From an uncultured Flavobacteriaceae bacterium (GTDB lineage: Bacteria > Bacteroidota > Bacteroidia > Flavobacteriales > Flavobacteriaceae), in the NCBI GenBank assembly GCA_937136455.1, contig CAKZOO010000030.1, positions 85,274-149,273 of the forward strand: DNA of 64,000 nucleotides, in the 5' to 3' direction. Under the pieces are notes generated by a model, which saw only the letters and a program-made list of their open reading frames with translations, was not told the DNA's origin and did no database searches. Shown here piece after piece: positions 54,269-63,347 of the stretch; position 1 is the stretch's first letter; each line of letters starts with the position of its first letter. Made by a program: the position numbers and the translations under genes.

Positions 54269-54628
54269 ATGATGAATGCACTTAGAAACAAAGTACAGTT
54301 AATTGGAAATTTAGGACATGATCCTGAAATTGTAGAATTGGAATCCGGTATTCCTTTAGTTCGCTTTTCGATTGCAACTAAGGAAGTCTACAAGAATTCC
54401 GAAGGGGAGAAGGTAGAAGAAACCCAGTGGCATCCTGTGGTGGCCTGGGGTAAAACTGCTGAAATTATTCAGAATTACGTATCCAAAGGTCAGGAGATTG
54501 CCTTGGAAGGTAAATTGGTTCATCGCTCTTATGAGACTGAAGCTGGAGAAAAACGCTATATCACAGAAGTGAAGTGCAACGAAGTACTACTGCTCCAATC
54601 CAAGCGAAAAGAAAAGCAAGAAGCTTGA
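54269..54628 (+). CDS. ssb: Short single-stranded DNA-binding protein
   Basis: 119-residue OB-fold protein (ALRNKVQLIGNLGHDPEI, VRFSIATKEVYKN, TQWHPVVAWGKTAEI, YVSKGQEIALEGKLVHRSYE, the usual SSB blocks). It stops right after the OB domain at QSKRKEKQEA and lacks the Gly/Pro-rich linker and acidic DDDIPF-like tip that replicative SSBs use to bind partners. It is therefore more likely a second, accessory SSB (for example for DNA uptake or repair) than the main one. Two adjacent ATGs (54269, 54272) can be the start. Confidence 0.92.
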   Translation: MMNALRNKVQLIGNLGHDPEIVELESGIPLVRFSIATKEVYKNSEGEKVEETQWHPVVAWGKTAEIIQNYVSKGQEIALEGKLVHRSYETEAGEKRYITEVKCNEVLLLQSKRKEKQEA

Positions 54629-54642
54629 TACTTAATTAAATG

Positions 54643-54676
54643 AAAAAGCACAAACCTGAGGTCTGTGCTTTTTTAT
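54643..54676. terminator. Bidirectional terminator between ssb and metG
   Basis: AAAAAGCACAAACC, loop tga, GGTCTGTGCTTTTTT form an about 13-bp stem with one mismatch; A-run on one side and T-run on the other allow use by both convergent genes. Confidence 0.9.
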
Positions 54677-54693
54677 TTTGGTATAGGTGTATT

Positions 54694-56766
54694 TTAGTTG
54701 ATGGTCTTACCTGAAGGAACCTGATCTTCATCTGGGTTGACAAATACCAATTTGCCATCTTTGTTTTCTGTCAGTAATATCATTCCCTGACTTTCAATTC
54801 CTCTTAGTTTTCTTGGAGCGAGATTCGCAACAACTGTTACGCGCTTTCCAATGAGCTCTTCAGGATTGAAATGTTCTGCAATCCCTGAAATAATGGTTCT
54901 TGTTTCAAAACCTAAATCTACTTTAAAGACTAATAATTTATCAGCCTTAGGCATTTTATCTGCTTCTAAAATGGTTCCAACTCTAAGGTCTAATTTTTGA
55001 AAATCTTCAAAATTGATTGTTTCTTTCATTGGTTCAAATGATGGTTCCATGGCTTGATTTTCTTTTTTAGTCGCTTCTAATTTGTCTATTTGAGCTTGTA
55101 TTTCTTCGTCTTCTATTCTTCTAAAGAGCAATTCAGCAGTATTTATTTGATGTCCACTTGGAAGAAGTGTATCAGTCTTGTCTAAAAGATCCCAATTGAG
55201 ATTTAAAGTATCTAGAGCTAGCATTCCTTTTAATTTAACCGATGTAAAAGGAAGTAAAGGCTCACTGACTACAGCAAGAGAAGCAGCTATTTGCAAGGCG
55301 ATATGCATGATAGTTGCAACTCTTTCCTGATTGGTTTTTATGAGTTTCCAGGGTTCCTCATCTGCGAGGTATTTGTTTCCTAAACGAGCGAGATTCATCA
55401 ATTCTTGTGAAGCTTCTCTAAAGCGATAACGCTCAATGGAATTGGCGATTTTCTCTGGAAAGGCTTTGAGTTCTTCAATCGTTTTTTGATCTATTTCGGT
55501 AAGGCTTCCAAGTTCAGGTACCACACCTTGGTAGTATTTGTGAGTCAGAACTACAACGCGATTGATGAAGTTTCCGTAAATGGCTAACAGTTCGTTGTTG
55601 TTTCTGGCTTGAAAATCTTTCCAAGTAAAGTCGTTGTCCTTTGATTCTGGAGCATTGGCAGTTAGCGTATAGCGAAGTACGTCTTGTTGCTCTGGAAAAT
55701 CTATTAAATACTCGTGTAACCAAACCGCCCAATTCTTAGAGGTTGAAAGCTTTTGACCTTCGAGGTTTAAGAATTCGTTAGCAGGTACATTTTCTGGTAA
55801 TATAAATTCTCCATGAGTTTTGAGCATAACTGGAAAGATAATGCAATGGAAAACGATATTGTCTTTTCCGATAAAATGAAGGAGTTTGGTGTCCTGGTTT
55901 TTCCAATAGGGTTCCCAATCTTTATTGTTGTTTTGTGCCCATTCTTTTGTAGAAGAGATATATCCAATAGGAGCGTCAAACCACACATAGAGTACTTTTC
56001 CCTCACCACCTTCTACAGGCACAGGTATTCCCCAATCCAAATCTCTGGTTACCGCTCTTGAGCGAAGGCCATCGTCGATCCAGGATTTACACTGACCGTA
56101 TACATTGGGTTTCCAATCATTTTTATGGCCTTCGATAATCCACTCTTTGAGGAATTGTTCGTGTTTACCTAATGGTAAATACCAGTGCTTGGTTTGTTTG
56201 AGTACCGGCTTTTCTCCTGTGATGGTTGATTTAGGATCGATGAGTTCAGTAGCACTTAACGAAGTTCCACACTGCTCACATTGATCACCATAGGCCTCTT
56301 TATTACCACACTTAGGACAGGTTCCAACAACGTATCGATCTGCTAAAAATTGGTTGGCTTTAGCATCGTATAATTGATCAGAGATCTCCACATCGAATTC
56401 TCCTGCATCGTGAAGTTTTTTGAAAAAATCAGAGGCAGTTTTGTGGTGTATCTCCTTAGAAGTTCTTGAATAATTATCAAAACTAATTCCAAAATCACTA
56501 AATGATTTCGAAATAATTCCATCGTATTTATCGATGATTTCTCGAGGACTCACCCCTTCTTTCTTTGCCTTCATTGAGATGGCAACTCCGTGTTCATCAC
56601 TTCCACAAACAAAGAGTACATCCTCTTTTCTTCCTCTTTGATAACGTGCGTAAATATCAGCTGGGACATAAACACCCGCTAAATGACCAATGTGTATGGG
56701 TCCATTAGTATACGGAAGAGCTGCTGTGATGGTATAACGAGCAGGCTTTTGATTGGTTTGAGCCAT
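54694..56766 (-). CDS. metG: Methionyl-tRNA synthetase
   Basis: Class I aminoacyl-tRNA synthetase of 690 residues. The HIGH motif appears as HIGH in [10 protein letters not shown] (about residues 17-26), the zinc knuckle as [18 protein letters not shown] (about 147-165) and KMSKS as KLSTSKN. An anticodon-binding helical domain follows, then a C-terminal OB-fold tRNA-binding (Arc1p/EMAP-like) domain (about 585-690, [20 protein letters not shown]). The start is the ATG at 56766; an upstream frame adds ten residues that are not conserved. Confidence 0.97.
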   Translation of the reverse strand: MAQTNQKPARYTITAALPYTNGPIHIGHLAGVYVPADIYARYQRGRKEDVLFVCGSDEHGVAISMKAKKEGVSPREIIDKYDGIISKSFSDFGISFDNYSRTSKEIHHKTASDFFKKLHDAGEFDVEISDQLYDAKANQFLADRYVVGTCPKCGNKEAYGDQCEQCGTSLSATELIDPKSTITGEKPVLKQTKHWYLPLGKHEQFLKEWIIEGHKNDWKPNVYGQCKSWIDDGLRSRAVTRDLDWGIPVPVEGGEGKVLYVWFDAPIGYISSTKEWAQNNNKDWEPYWKNQDTKLLHFIGKDNIVFHCIIFPVMLKTHGEFILPENVPANEFLNLEGQKLSTSKNWAVWLHEYLIDFPEQQDVLRYTLTANAPESKDNDFTWKDFQARNNNELLAIYGNFINRVVVLTHKYYQGVVPELGSLTEIDQKTIEELKAFPEKIANSIERYRFREASQELMNLARLGNKYLADEEPWKLIKTNQERVATIMHIALQIAASLAVVSEPLLPFTSVKLKGMLALDTLNLNWDLLDKTDTLLPSGHQINTAELLFRRIEDEEIQAQIDKLEATKKENQAMEPSFEPMKETINFEDFQKLDLRVGTILEADKMPKADKLLVFKVDLGFETRTIISGIAEHFNPEELIGKRVTVVANLAPRKLRGIESQGMILLTENKDGKLVFVNPDEDQVPSGKTIN

Positions 56767-56783
56767 AAAATTCAATTTGGTCA

Positions 56784-56791
56784 CAAAAATA
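56784..56791 (-). promoter_or_regulatory. -7 box of metG
   Basis: Minus-strand TATTTTTG matches TAnnTTTG, 17 nt upstream of the metG ATG at 56766. Confidence 0.6.
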
Positions 56792-56875
56792 GACAAAAAT
56801 CGCTAGTAATAGAAGCATATCAAGTGGGTAAAAGCCCTAGTTGGACTGAATTTAAAAAATTATTTTTAAAAATAT

Positions 56876-56906
56876 TTGTGATAATTGTAACAAATAGTTA
56901 TATTTG
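56876..56906 (+). promoter_or_regulatory. Promoter of the ACT-like protein gene
   Basis: TTG (56876-56878), a 20-nt spacer and TATATTTG (56899-56906) fit the flavobacterial consensus completely. The box ends 16 nt before the ATG. Confidence 0.8.
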
Positions 56907-56922
56907 CACAAAATAAAGTAAA

Positions 56923-57582
56923 ATGAAAACAATTTCATCAGTAGTTGAAAACTACATCAAGAAAAAACCATTTTTACAATCTGCTCTAGCTCAAGGGATT
57001 ATAAACCTCACATCCCTTTCTAGGTTTATCAAACCTGAAATTGAAGAAATTTTAGGAAAAGATATTCGCAATGGTGCAATTGTGATGGCTTTAAAACGTC
57101 TATCTGATGATTTAGAATTTAGAGCCACCCACAAAATTGTCAAGGTCTTAAAAAATATTGGTGAAATTACAGTACGATCTTCACTAACTGATTACACCTT
57201 TTTGGTTTCCGATACGGTTTTAGAAAATCAAACTCTTTTATTAAAAGAAGTCAATAAAAACAAAGATGTGTTCTATACTTCCTCTAGAGGAGTCAATGAA
57301 ATGAATATTGTAGTTAGTGGTTCTTTAAACGATACCGTTGAAGAACTCTTTAAGAATGAGAAATGTACTCAGAAAGCAGAGGACTTATCTTCGATTACGG
57401 TTAAACTTCCTGCTGAAAACGTATCAGTTCCTGGAATCTACTATTTTATCTTCCAACGATTAGCTTGGGAGGGTATTGTTCTATACGAGGTGATTTCAAC
57501 GACCAATGAATTTACGATTATCGTAGATGAAGAACAAGTTGATCAAGCCTTTAAAACAATTAAAGGATTAAAAGAATTATAA
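56923..57582 (+). CDS. ACT-like (aspartokinase C-terminus-like) regulatory protein, unknown function
   Basis: 219-residue protein. The N-terminal half (SSVVENYIKKKPFLQSALAQ, TSLSRFIKPEIEEILGK, RNGAIVMALKRL) is helical and looks like a winged-helix-type fold. The C-terminal half contains two beta-alpha-beta ACT-like units, the second clear at VPGIYYFIFQRLAWEGIVLYEV followed by TTNEFTIIVDEEQVDQAF. This resembles the ACT part of aspartokinases, but there is no kinase domain. An amino-acid-sensing regulator is a reasonable inference. Strong consensus promoter; convergent with mfd with a 6-nt overlap of the stops. Confidence 0.8.
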   Translation: MKTISSVVENYIKKKPFLQSALAQGIINLTSLSRFIKPEIEEILGKDIRNGAIVMALKRLSDDLEFRATHKIVKVLKNIGEITVRSSLTDYTFLVSDTVLENQTLLLKEVNKNKDVFYTSSRGVNEMNIVVSGSLNDTVEELFKNEKCTQKAEDLSSITVKLPAENVSVPGIYYFIFQRLAWEGIVLYEVISTTNEFTIIVDEEQVDQAFKTIKGLKEL

Positions 57583-60500
57583 GCTAGGCTTATCATTATT
57601 AGTGTACACGAACAAAGCCTTAAAAGGATCTAAAACTTTTAGGGCTTTTTCTATGGAATCAATTTGGTTGAATGAGAGGATTAAACGAAGTCCATTTCTA
57701 GTTTCTTTTTCTTTTAACTGACAGCTTTTAGGATGCTGTTGAACATAGATAAGGACGCCTCTAAAGAGTTCTGATTGATAGAATTTAGAATCTTGATCTG
57801 CGATGAAATAAGCGACCAGTTTGTGTTGTTTTAAAATGATTTTTTCAATTCCTAAGGCAGTAGCAATCCATTTGATTTTCATGGACTCAATTAGGTTAAT
57901 AGCTTGTTTAGGCAAGGGGCCAAAACGGTCGATAAGATGCTCCTTGTAAATCGAAAGCTCTTCTTCGTTTTCAACTTGGTTGAGTTCTTTGTAAAGTTTG
58001 AGTCGTTCTGAAGTCTTATTGATATACTCGTCCGGATAAAGCAATTCAAAATCAGTATCCAATTGAATGTCTTTGACTTCCCAATCGGGCTTTTTAGAGA
58101 GTTCTTCTTCGAAAAGATCTGCAAACTCAGTAGTTTTTAATTCTTCAATGGCTTCATTCATGATTTTTTGATAGGTATCAAATCCGATATCATTAATAAA
58201 TCCTGATTGTTCACCTCCTAGAATATCTCCAGCTCCTCTGATTTCTAAATCTTTCATGGCGATATTAAATCCACTACCAAGTGCTGTGAACTGCTCAATC
58301 GCTTCGATTCGTTTTCGAGCCTCGGGAGTCATCTGATGGTAGGCAGGGGTAATGAAATAGCAAAAGGCCTTTTTATTGGAACGCCCAACTCTACCTCTCA
58401 TTTGGTGAAGATCAGAGAGTCCAAAATTATTGGCATTATTGATAAATATGGTATTGGCATTGGTAACGTCTAATCCACTTTCAATAATGGTGGTAGCAAC
58501 TAATACATCGTAGGCCCCTTCCATAAAATTGAGCATGATCTTTTCCAGTTTTTTACCCTCCATTTGTCCATGACCGATGGCAACCTTTGCATCTGGGACA
58601 AGGCGTTGAATCATTCCAGCAACCTCTTGAATATTTTCAATTCTGTTGTTGATAAAAAAGACCTGCCCCCCTCGTTGAATTTCATATGATATTGCGTCGC
58701 GGATGACTTCTTCATCAAAACGAATCACTTCGCTTTCAATGGGAACTCTATTGGGAGGTGGGGTCGTAATCACCGATAGATCTCTTGCAGCCATCAAACT
58801 AAATTGAAGGGTTCTTGGAATAGGAGTAGCCGTAAGGGTTAAGACATCGATATTTTCTTTGATGGACTTTAATTTATCCTTAACACCAACACCAAATTTT
58901 TGTTCTTCATCGACGATGAGTAAGCCCAGATTTTTAAACGTTACTTTATCGTTTACAAGTTGATGTGTTCCAATGATGATGTCGATTTTACCAGCTTCTA
59001 AGTCCTTGAGAACCTGAGATTTTTCTTTGGCGGTTCTAAATCTGTTGAGGTAATCTACACGAACAGGCATCTCTTTGAGTCGTTTGCTAAAGGTTCTGTG
59101 GTGTTGAAATGCAAGTATGGTCGTCGGAACTAAAACAGCTACCTGTCTTCCGTTGTCAACAGCCTTAAATGCAGCTCTGATGGCTACTTCGGTTTTTCCA
59201 AAACCGACATCACCACAGACCAATCGATCCATAGGCTGGGTAGATTCCATATCGGCTTTGATCTCAGAGGTGGCCTTGCTCTGATCTGGAGTATCTTCAT
59301 AGATAAACGAAGCTTCTAATTCCAGTTGTAAGTAAGAATCTGCTCTTGAGGCAATTCCTTTTTTAAACTTGCGCTTGGCGTAGGTTTTTATGAGGTCAAA
59401 GGCAATTTTCTTAACTCTTGATTTGGTCTTTTCTTTGAGTTTTTTCCAGGCATTTGAACCGAGCTTATAAAGTTTTGGAGTCGTTCCGTCTTTTCCGTTG
59501 TACTTGGAAATTTTGTGAAGCGAGTGAATGCTCACATAGAGAATATCTCGTTCTCCATAAATGAGTTTAATCGCTTCTTGCTTTTGTCCGTTGACATCAA
59601 TTTTTTGAAGTCCAGCAAAACGACCAATACCGTGATCGATATGAGTGACGTAATCTCCGTTTTCAAGATTGTTGAGTTCAGAGAGTTGTAGACTCGCTCT
59701 TTTGTTGGCATTGGATTTTAATTTGAACTTGTGGTAACGCTCAAAGATTTGATGATCCGTATAACAACATAGCTTAAGAGCCTCCATTACAAATCCTTGA
59801 TGAAGAGGCGCAACTATTGAGGTGTAAGTAAATGCTGGATCTAATTCCGCAAAGATGTCATCGAGTCTTTTTACTTGTTCCTCAGAGCTACAAAAGATGA
59901 TATTGGTATAACCCTGTTCTTTTTTGAAATGTAAATCCTCGATCAATAAATCAAATTTCTTGTTAAAAGAAGGTTGAGGACTCGATTGAAAACCGATTAA
60001 GTCATTGACAGGAATTTCACTCTTCGTTCCTGTTTGTAGATGTGTAAAGAGTTTTAATTGATCGATGAAATCTTTTTTGTCAATGAATAAATTATCGGGT
60101 CTAAGGTGTTTGATCTCTGATTTTAGTTCACTAAAGGCTTCTTCTGCTTTTTGATAGTGCTCCTGTAAATGATGGGTGATGATACCTGTGTTTTTACTGA
60201 GAACCCAGGTCTGATTTTTAAGAAATTCAAAGATGCTGATGCGTTCTTCGTCTTGATTCTTATTGTCTATATTTGGGACGATACTGATTTTTTTCATCGG
60301 CTCTATTGAGAGTTGAGTTTCAATGTCAAAACTTCTAATAGAGTCTACTTCATTTCCGAAGAATTCAATGCGATAAGGATCGTCGTGGTCAAATGAAAAT
60401 ACATCAACTATTCCACCTCTAACTGAAAATTCCCCTGCCTCTGTTACAAAATCTACTCTGTTGAAATGGTATTCAAACAGTGTTTCATTTAAAAATTCAA

Positions 60501-60999
60501 GGTCTATTTGATCTCCAACACTCAGTTTAATAGTGTTTCTTTCAATGCTTTTTTTACTGATGACCTTTTCAAAAATAGCGTTGGCATAGGAGACAATCAC
60601 TGCTGGTTTTTTTCTTGAACTGAGTCTTTTGAGTACCTCAGCTCGTAGCACAACATTGGCATTATTGGTCTCTTCAATCTGATAGGGTCTTCGATAACTC
60701 GCTGGATAAAAGAGTACATCTTCTTCAGAGATCAAGTACTGAAGGTCGTTAAATAGGTAGGCTGCTTCCTCTTTTTCTTCTAACAGCAGAAGCATTGGAG
60801 TATTTTGAGTCTTAAATATATGGGCAATACTCAAAGAGAGCGATGAGCCTACAAGCCCTTCGAGATGAATTTTACTAGGAATTCCTTTTGTTTGATTTTG
60901 GGATAGAACATCCCCTAGTTTTTGCAGCGGCAAAGACTTTGAAAAAGCTTCTAATACTAGTGAAATACTCAATTTTTGTATTTTGGTCAAAGATAGCAT
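57577..60999 (-). CDS. mfd: Transcription-repair coupling factor Mfd
   Basis: 1140-residue SF2 translocase that removes RNA polymerase stalled at DNA lesions and recruits UvrA. The N-terminal UvrB-like domains (about residues 20-330) include FYPASYRRPYQIEETNNANV and VRGGIVDVFSF. The CarD-like RNA-polymerase-interaction domain reads YVTHIDHGIGRFAGLQKI (about 449-466). The helicase motifs are GDVGFGKTEVAIRAAF, VDEEQKFG, LTATPIPRTLQ and QMRGRVGRSNKKA. The C-terminal TRCF domain closes the protein. Full length, with no defects seen. Confidence 0.97.
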   Translation of the reverse strand: MLSLTKIQKLSISLVLEAFSKSLPLQKLGDVLSQNQTKGIPSKIHLEGLVGSSLSLSIAHIFKTQNTPMLLLLEEKEEAAYLFNDLQYLISEEDVLFYPASYRRPYQIEETNNANVVLRAEVLKRLSSRKKPAVIVSYANAIFEKVISKKSIERNTIKLSVGDQIDLEFLNETLFEYHFNRVDFVTEAGEFSVRGGIVDVFSFDHDDPYRIEFFGNEVDSIRSFDIETQLSIEPMKKISIVPNIDNKNQDEERISIFEFLKNQTWVLSKNTGIITHHLQEHYQKAEEAFSELKSEIKHLRPDNLFIDKKDFIDQLKLFTHLQTGTKSEIPVNDLIGFQSSPQPSFNKKFDLLIEDLHFKKEQGYTNIIFCSSEEQVKRLDDIFAELDPAFTYTSIVAPLHQGFVMEALKLCCYTDHQIFERYHKFKLKSNANKRASLQLSELNNLENGDYVTHIDHGIGRFAGLQKIDVNGQKQEAIKLIYGERDILYVSIHSLHKISKYNGKDGTTPKLYKLGSNAWKKLKEKTKSRVKKIAFDLIKTYAKRKFKKGIASRADSYLQLELEASFIYEDTPDQSKATSEIKADMESTQPMDRLVCGDVGFGKTEVAIRAAFKAVDNGRQVAVLVPTTILAFQHHRTFSKRLKEMPVRVDYLNRFRTAKEKSQVLKDLEAGKIDIIIGTHQLVNDKVTFKNLGLLIVDEEQKFGVGVKDKLKSIKENIDVLTLTATPIPRTLQFSLMAARDLSVITTPPPNRVPIESEVIRFDEEVIRDAISYEIQRGGQVFFINNRIENIQEVAGMIQRLVPDAKVAIGHGQMEGKKLEKIMLNFMEGAYDVLVATTIIESGLDVTNANTIFINNANNFGLSDLHQMRGRVGRSNKKAFCYFITPAYHQMTPEARKRIEAIEQFTALGSGFNIAMKDLEIRGAGDILGGEQSGFINDIGFDTYQKIMNEAIEELKTTEFADLFEEELSKKPDWEVKDIQLDTDFELLYPDEYINKTSERLKLYKELNQVENEEELSIYKEHLIDRFGPLPKQAINLIESMKIKWIATALGIEKIILKQHKLVAYFIADQDSKFYQSELFRGVLIYVQQHPKSCQLKEKETRNGLRLILSFNQIDSIEKALKVLDPFKALFVYTNNDKPSL

Positions 61000-61048
61000 T
61001 CGAGTAAATAAAAAACTTGAATTTTAAGGAAAAAAATATGTGATTGAG

Positions 61049-61056
61049 TATCTTTG
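61049..61056 (+). promoter_or_regulatory. -7 box of the TerB-like gene
   Basis: TATCTTTG matches TAnnTTTG, 24 nt upstream of the ATG at 61081. No -33 TTG at normal spacing. Confidence 0.6.
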
Positions 61057-61080
61057 TTATAGAATCTTAATATAAAACCT

Positions 61081-61500
61081 ATGTCAATTGCCGATTTATA
61101 TACCAGTGGAAAACACAAAAACAATGTAGCACATTTTGCTTCTATTGTCTCACTTGCAACAGCTAGTGGAACTGTGAATGAAGATGAATTGAATGTTATT
61201 AATCGTTTAGCTCAAAAATTAGAGATAACAGAAGCAGAGTACGATGAGATTATCAACAACGGAAAAAAGTACGCTATTGAGATCAGTTCTGATAAGGAAA
61301 GTCGATTGGAGCGTATGTTTGATTTCTTTAAAATTGTTTATTCAGATCATCAGCTCGATGAAGCTGAATTAAAACTTTTAAATAGATACGCAATTGGAAT
61401 TGGTTTTACTGCAGAGGCAGCTTCTAAAATTATCGCTAAATCCATCCGTATTTTTGAAGGAAAATTCACATTTGAAGAGTATCAAATGCTTCTAAAATAA
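61081..61500 (+). CDS. TerB-like protein
   Basis: 139-residue all-helical protein of the TerB fold (FASIVSLATASGTVNEDELN, DEIINNGKKYAIEI, FFKIVYSDHQLDEAELKLLN, IFEGKFTFEEYQMLL). The acidic pairs in GTVNEDE and HQLDEAE are the expected metal-binding positions. Although the family takes its name from tellurite resistance, single-domain members outside a ter operon have no known function. It stands alone, divergent from mfd with 81 nt between starts. Confidence 0.85.
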   Translation: MSIADLYTSGKHKNNVAHFASIVSLATASGTVNEDELNVINRLAQKLEITEAEYDEIINNGKKYAIEISSDKESRLERMFDFFKIVYSDHQLDEAELKLLNRYAIGIGFTAEAASKIIAKSIRIFEGKFTFEEYQMLLK

Positions 61501-61532
61501 AGGGATTAACCCCTTTTGCTCTATAATGTAAC

Positions 61533-61575
61533 AACACCTTCTGTTTTTGTGAAAAGAATAGAAGGTGTTTTCGTT
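61533..61575 (+). terminator. Intrinsic terminator of the TerB-like gene
   Basis: AACACCTTCT (61533-61542) and AGAAGGTGTT (61560-61569) form a perfect 10-bp stem with a 17-nt loop, followed by TTCGTT, a short T tract. Confidence 0.75.
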
Positions 61576-61591
61576 AGTAAACTTAAATATT

Positions 61592-61599
61592 TAACTTTG
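61592..61599 (+). promoter_or_regulatory. -7 box of the acetyltransferase gene
   Basis: TAACTTTG matches TAnnTTTG exactly, 19 nt upstream of the ATG at 61619. Confidence 0.65.
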
Positions 61600-61618
61600 T
61601 GTTTTATTTGTAACAACA

Positions 61619-62086
61619 ATGTCTTATTTGATACGAACGGCTAAGCCAACAGATATGAAAGAAGTATTGGGTTTGATTAAAGAACTCGCTGTTTTTGAAA
61701 ATGAACCCGATGCAGTAGAAATCAATGAAGAGGATCTCATTCGAGATGGATTTGAAGGGGATGCTTTTAAGTGTTTTGTGGCTGAAAAGGATGCTCGTAT
61801 CGTAGGTATTGCTCTTGTTTATCCTCGATACTCCACATGGAAAGGAGTGGCTCTTCATTTGGAAGATTTAATTGTCACTCAATCCTTAAGAGGATCAGGA
61901 ATTGGTTCTGCCTTGTTGAAACAAGTGGTGGATTATGCTAAAGAACTTGGCGTAAAACGTGTTTCTTGGGATGTTTTAGATTGGAATGAACCGGCTATTT
62001 CATTTTACGTAGCAAAGGGAGCCAAGGTATTGAGAGACTGGGATGTTGTTCAATTAGATGAACAGGGAATTAAAAATTTCAAGTAG
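61619..62086 (+). CDS. GNAT acetyltransferase, spermidine/diamine N-acetyltransferase-like
   Basis: 155-residue GCN5-related acetyltransferase. Its layout follows the SSAT / thialysine acetyltransferase group: LIKELAVFENEPDAV near the N-terminus, then KCFVAEKDARIVGIALVYPRYSTW, the acetyl-CoA loop SLRGSGIGSALLKQVVDYA, and WNEPAISFYVAKGAKVL with the catalytic tyrosine region. This suggests acetylation of a diamine or lysine analogue, which fits an organism that makes polyamines (speA-speB in this window), but substrate specificity cannot be read from sequence. The aspartate kinase ATG lies 10 nt downstream, so the two genes are probably co-transcribed. Confidence 0.85.
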   Translation: MSYLIRTAKPTDMKEVLGLIKELAVFENEPDAVEINEEDLIRDGFEGDAFKCFVAEKDARIVGIALVYPRYSTWKGVALHLEDLIVTQSLRGSGIGSALLKQVVDYAKELGVKRVSWDVLDWNEPAISFYVAKGAKVLRDWDVVQLDEQGIKNFK

Positions 62087-62096
62087 TAAACAATCA

Positions 62097-63347
62097 ATGA
62101 GAGTATTTAAGTTTGGAGGAGCTTCAGTTAAAGATGCTGAAAGCGTAAAGAATGTAGTTTCAATTCTAAAAGAATTTGGTCACAAAGAAACCTTAGTAGT
62201 TGTTTCTGCAATGGGAAAAACCACCAATGCCATGGAAGAGGTGGTGGCTCATTACTTTGATGATGAGGCTGATGAAAACAAGGCAATTCAAATGGTTGAA
62301 GATTTTCACTATGAAATAATCAACGATTTATTTGAATCTAAATCGCACCCAATCCACAAAAAACTCAAAGCATTATTCGAGGAGGTTAAAGGATTTTTAG
62401 CTTGGAACAAATCTCCAAATTACAGTTTTGTATACGATCAAGTGGTTGGCTATGGTGAGCTAATTTCAACGACAATCCTCAGTTACTACATGAATGAGAT
62501 AGGGATTGCTAATGAGTGGTTGGACGTTAGAACCTGTATTAAAACTGGTTCTGAATATCGTGACGCTAAGGTTGATTGGGAATTGACCGCTCAGGCGATA
62601 AAATCACAAATAGATAATTCAAAATTATATGTGACTCAAGGATTTTTAGGGTCAGATGAAAACAACTTTACGACTACCTTAGGTAGAGAGGGTTCTGATT
62701 ATTCTGCTGCGATCTTGGCTTATTGTTTGGATGCGAGTTCAGTTACCATTTGGAAAGATGTTCCGGGGGTTTTAAATGCCGATCCTAGGTATTTTGAAGA
62801 TGCAGAATTACTCAATAGTATTTCTTATAGAGAAGCAATAGAATTGGCATTTTACGGAGCTTCTGTGATTCACCCTAAAACATTACAGCCATTACAACGC
62901 AAAGAAATTCCTCTTCGCGTAAAGTCTTTTGTAAAACCTCATGAGGTGGGTACTGTTGTTGGTAAAGGACGTGGAATCGAACCGAAGGTACCTTGTTTTA
63001 TTGTGAAAAAAGATCAGGTATTGATTAAGTTGTCCTCGTTGGATTTCTCATTTATAGTTGAAGATTCGATGAGTGAACTATTTAAATTGTTTCACAAATA
63101 CCAAACAAAGGTAGAACTCATTCAAAATTCTGCAATATCATTTTCGGTCTGTGTCGACAATAAGTTTAAAAAACTTGATGAGTTACTCTTGATTCTCAAA
63201 AATAAATACAAAATAAGCGTTCACAGAGATGTTTCACTTTTTACTATTCGTCACTTTGATCAAGAAGCTATCAATAAACTGCAAAATGGTAAAGATGTTC
63301 TCTTAGAGCAACGCGGAAAAGAAACGCTACAGCTAGTTGTTGCTTAG
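62097..63347 (+). CDS. Aspartate kinase (monofunctional)
   Basis: First enzyme of the aspartate family (lysine, threonine, methionine). The start is the ATG at 62097 (416 residues), giving MRVFKFGGASVKDAESVKN, the usual kinase N-terminus (KFGGxSV). Further motifs are VVVSAMGKTTNAM, TTLGREGSDYSAAILA, WKDVPGVLNADPR and GASVIHPKTLQPLQRKEIPL. The C-terminus holds a shortened ACT region (about 310-416). It follows the SSAT-like gene by 10 nt and overlaps the stop of the convergent dehydrogenase by 4 nt. Confidence 0.95.
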   Translation: MRVFKFGGASVKDAESVKNVVSILKEFGHKETLVVVSAMGKTTNAMEEVVAHYFDDEADENKAIQMVEDFHYEIINDLFESKSHPIHKKLKALFEEVKGFLAWNKSPNYSFVYDQVVGYGELISTTILSYYMNEIGIANEWLDVRTCIKTGSEYRDAKVDWELTAQAIKSQIDNSKLYVTQGFLGSDENNFTTTLGREGSDYSAAILAYCLDASSVTIWKDVPGVLNADPRYFEDAELLNSISYREAIELAFYGASVIHPKTLQPLQRKEIPLRVKSFVKPHEVGTVVGKGRGIEPKVPCFIVKKDQVLIKLSSLDFSFIVEDSMSELFKLFHKYQTKVELIQNSAISFSVCVDNKFKKLDELLLILKNKYKISVHRDVSLFTIRHFDQEAINKLQNGKDVLLEQRGKETLQLVVA

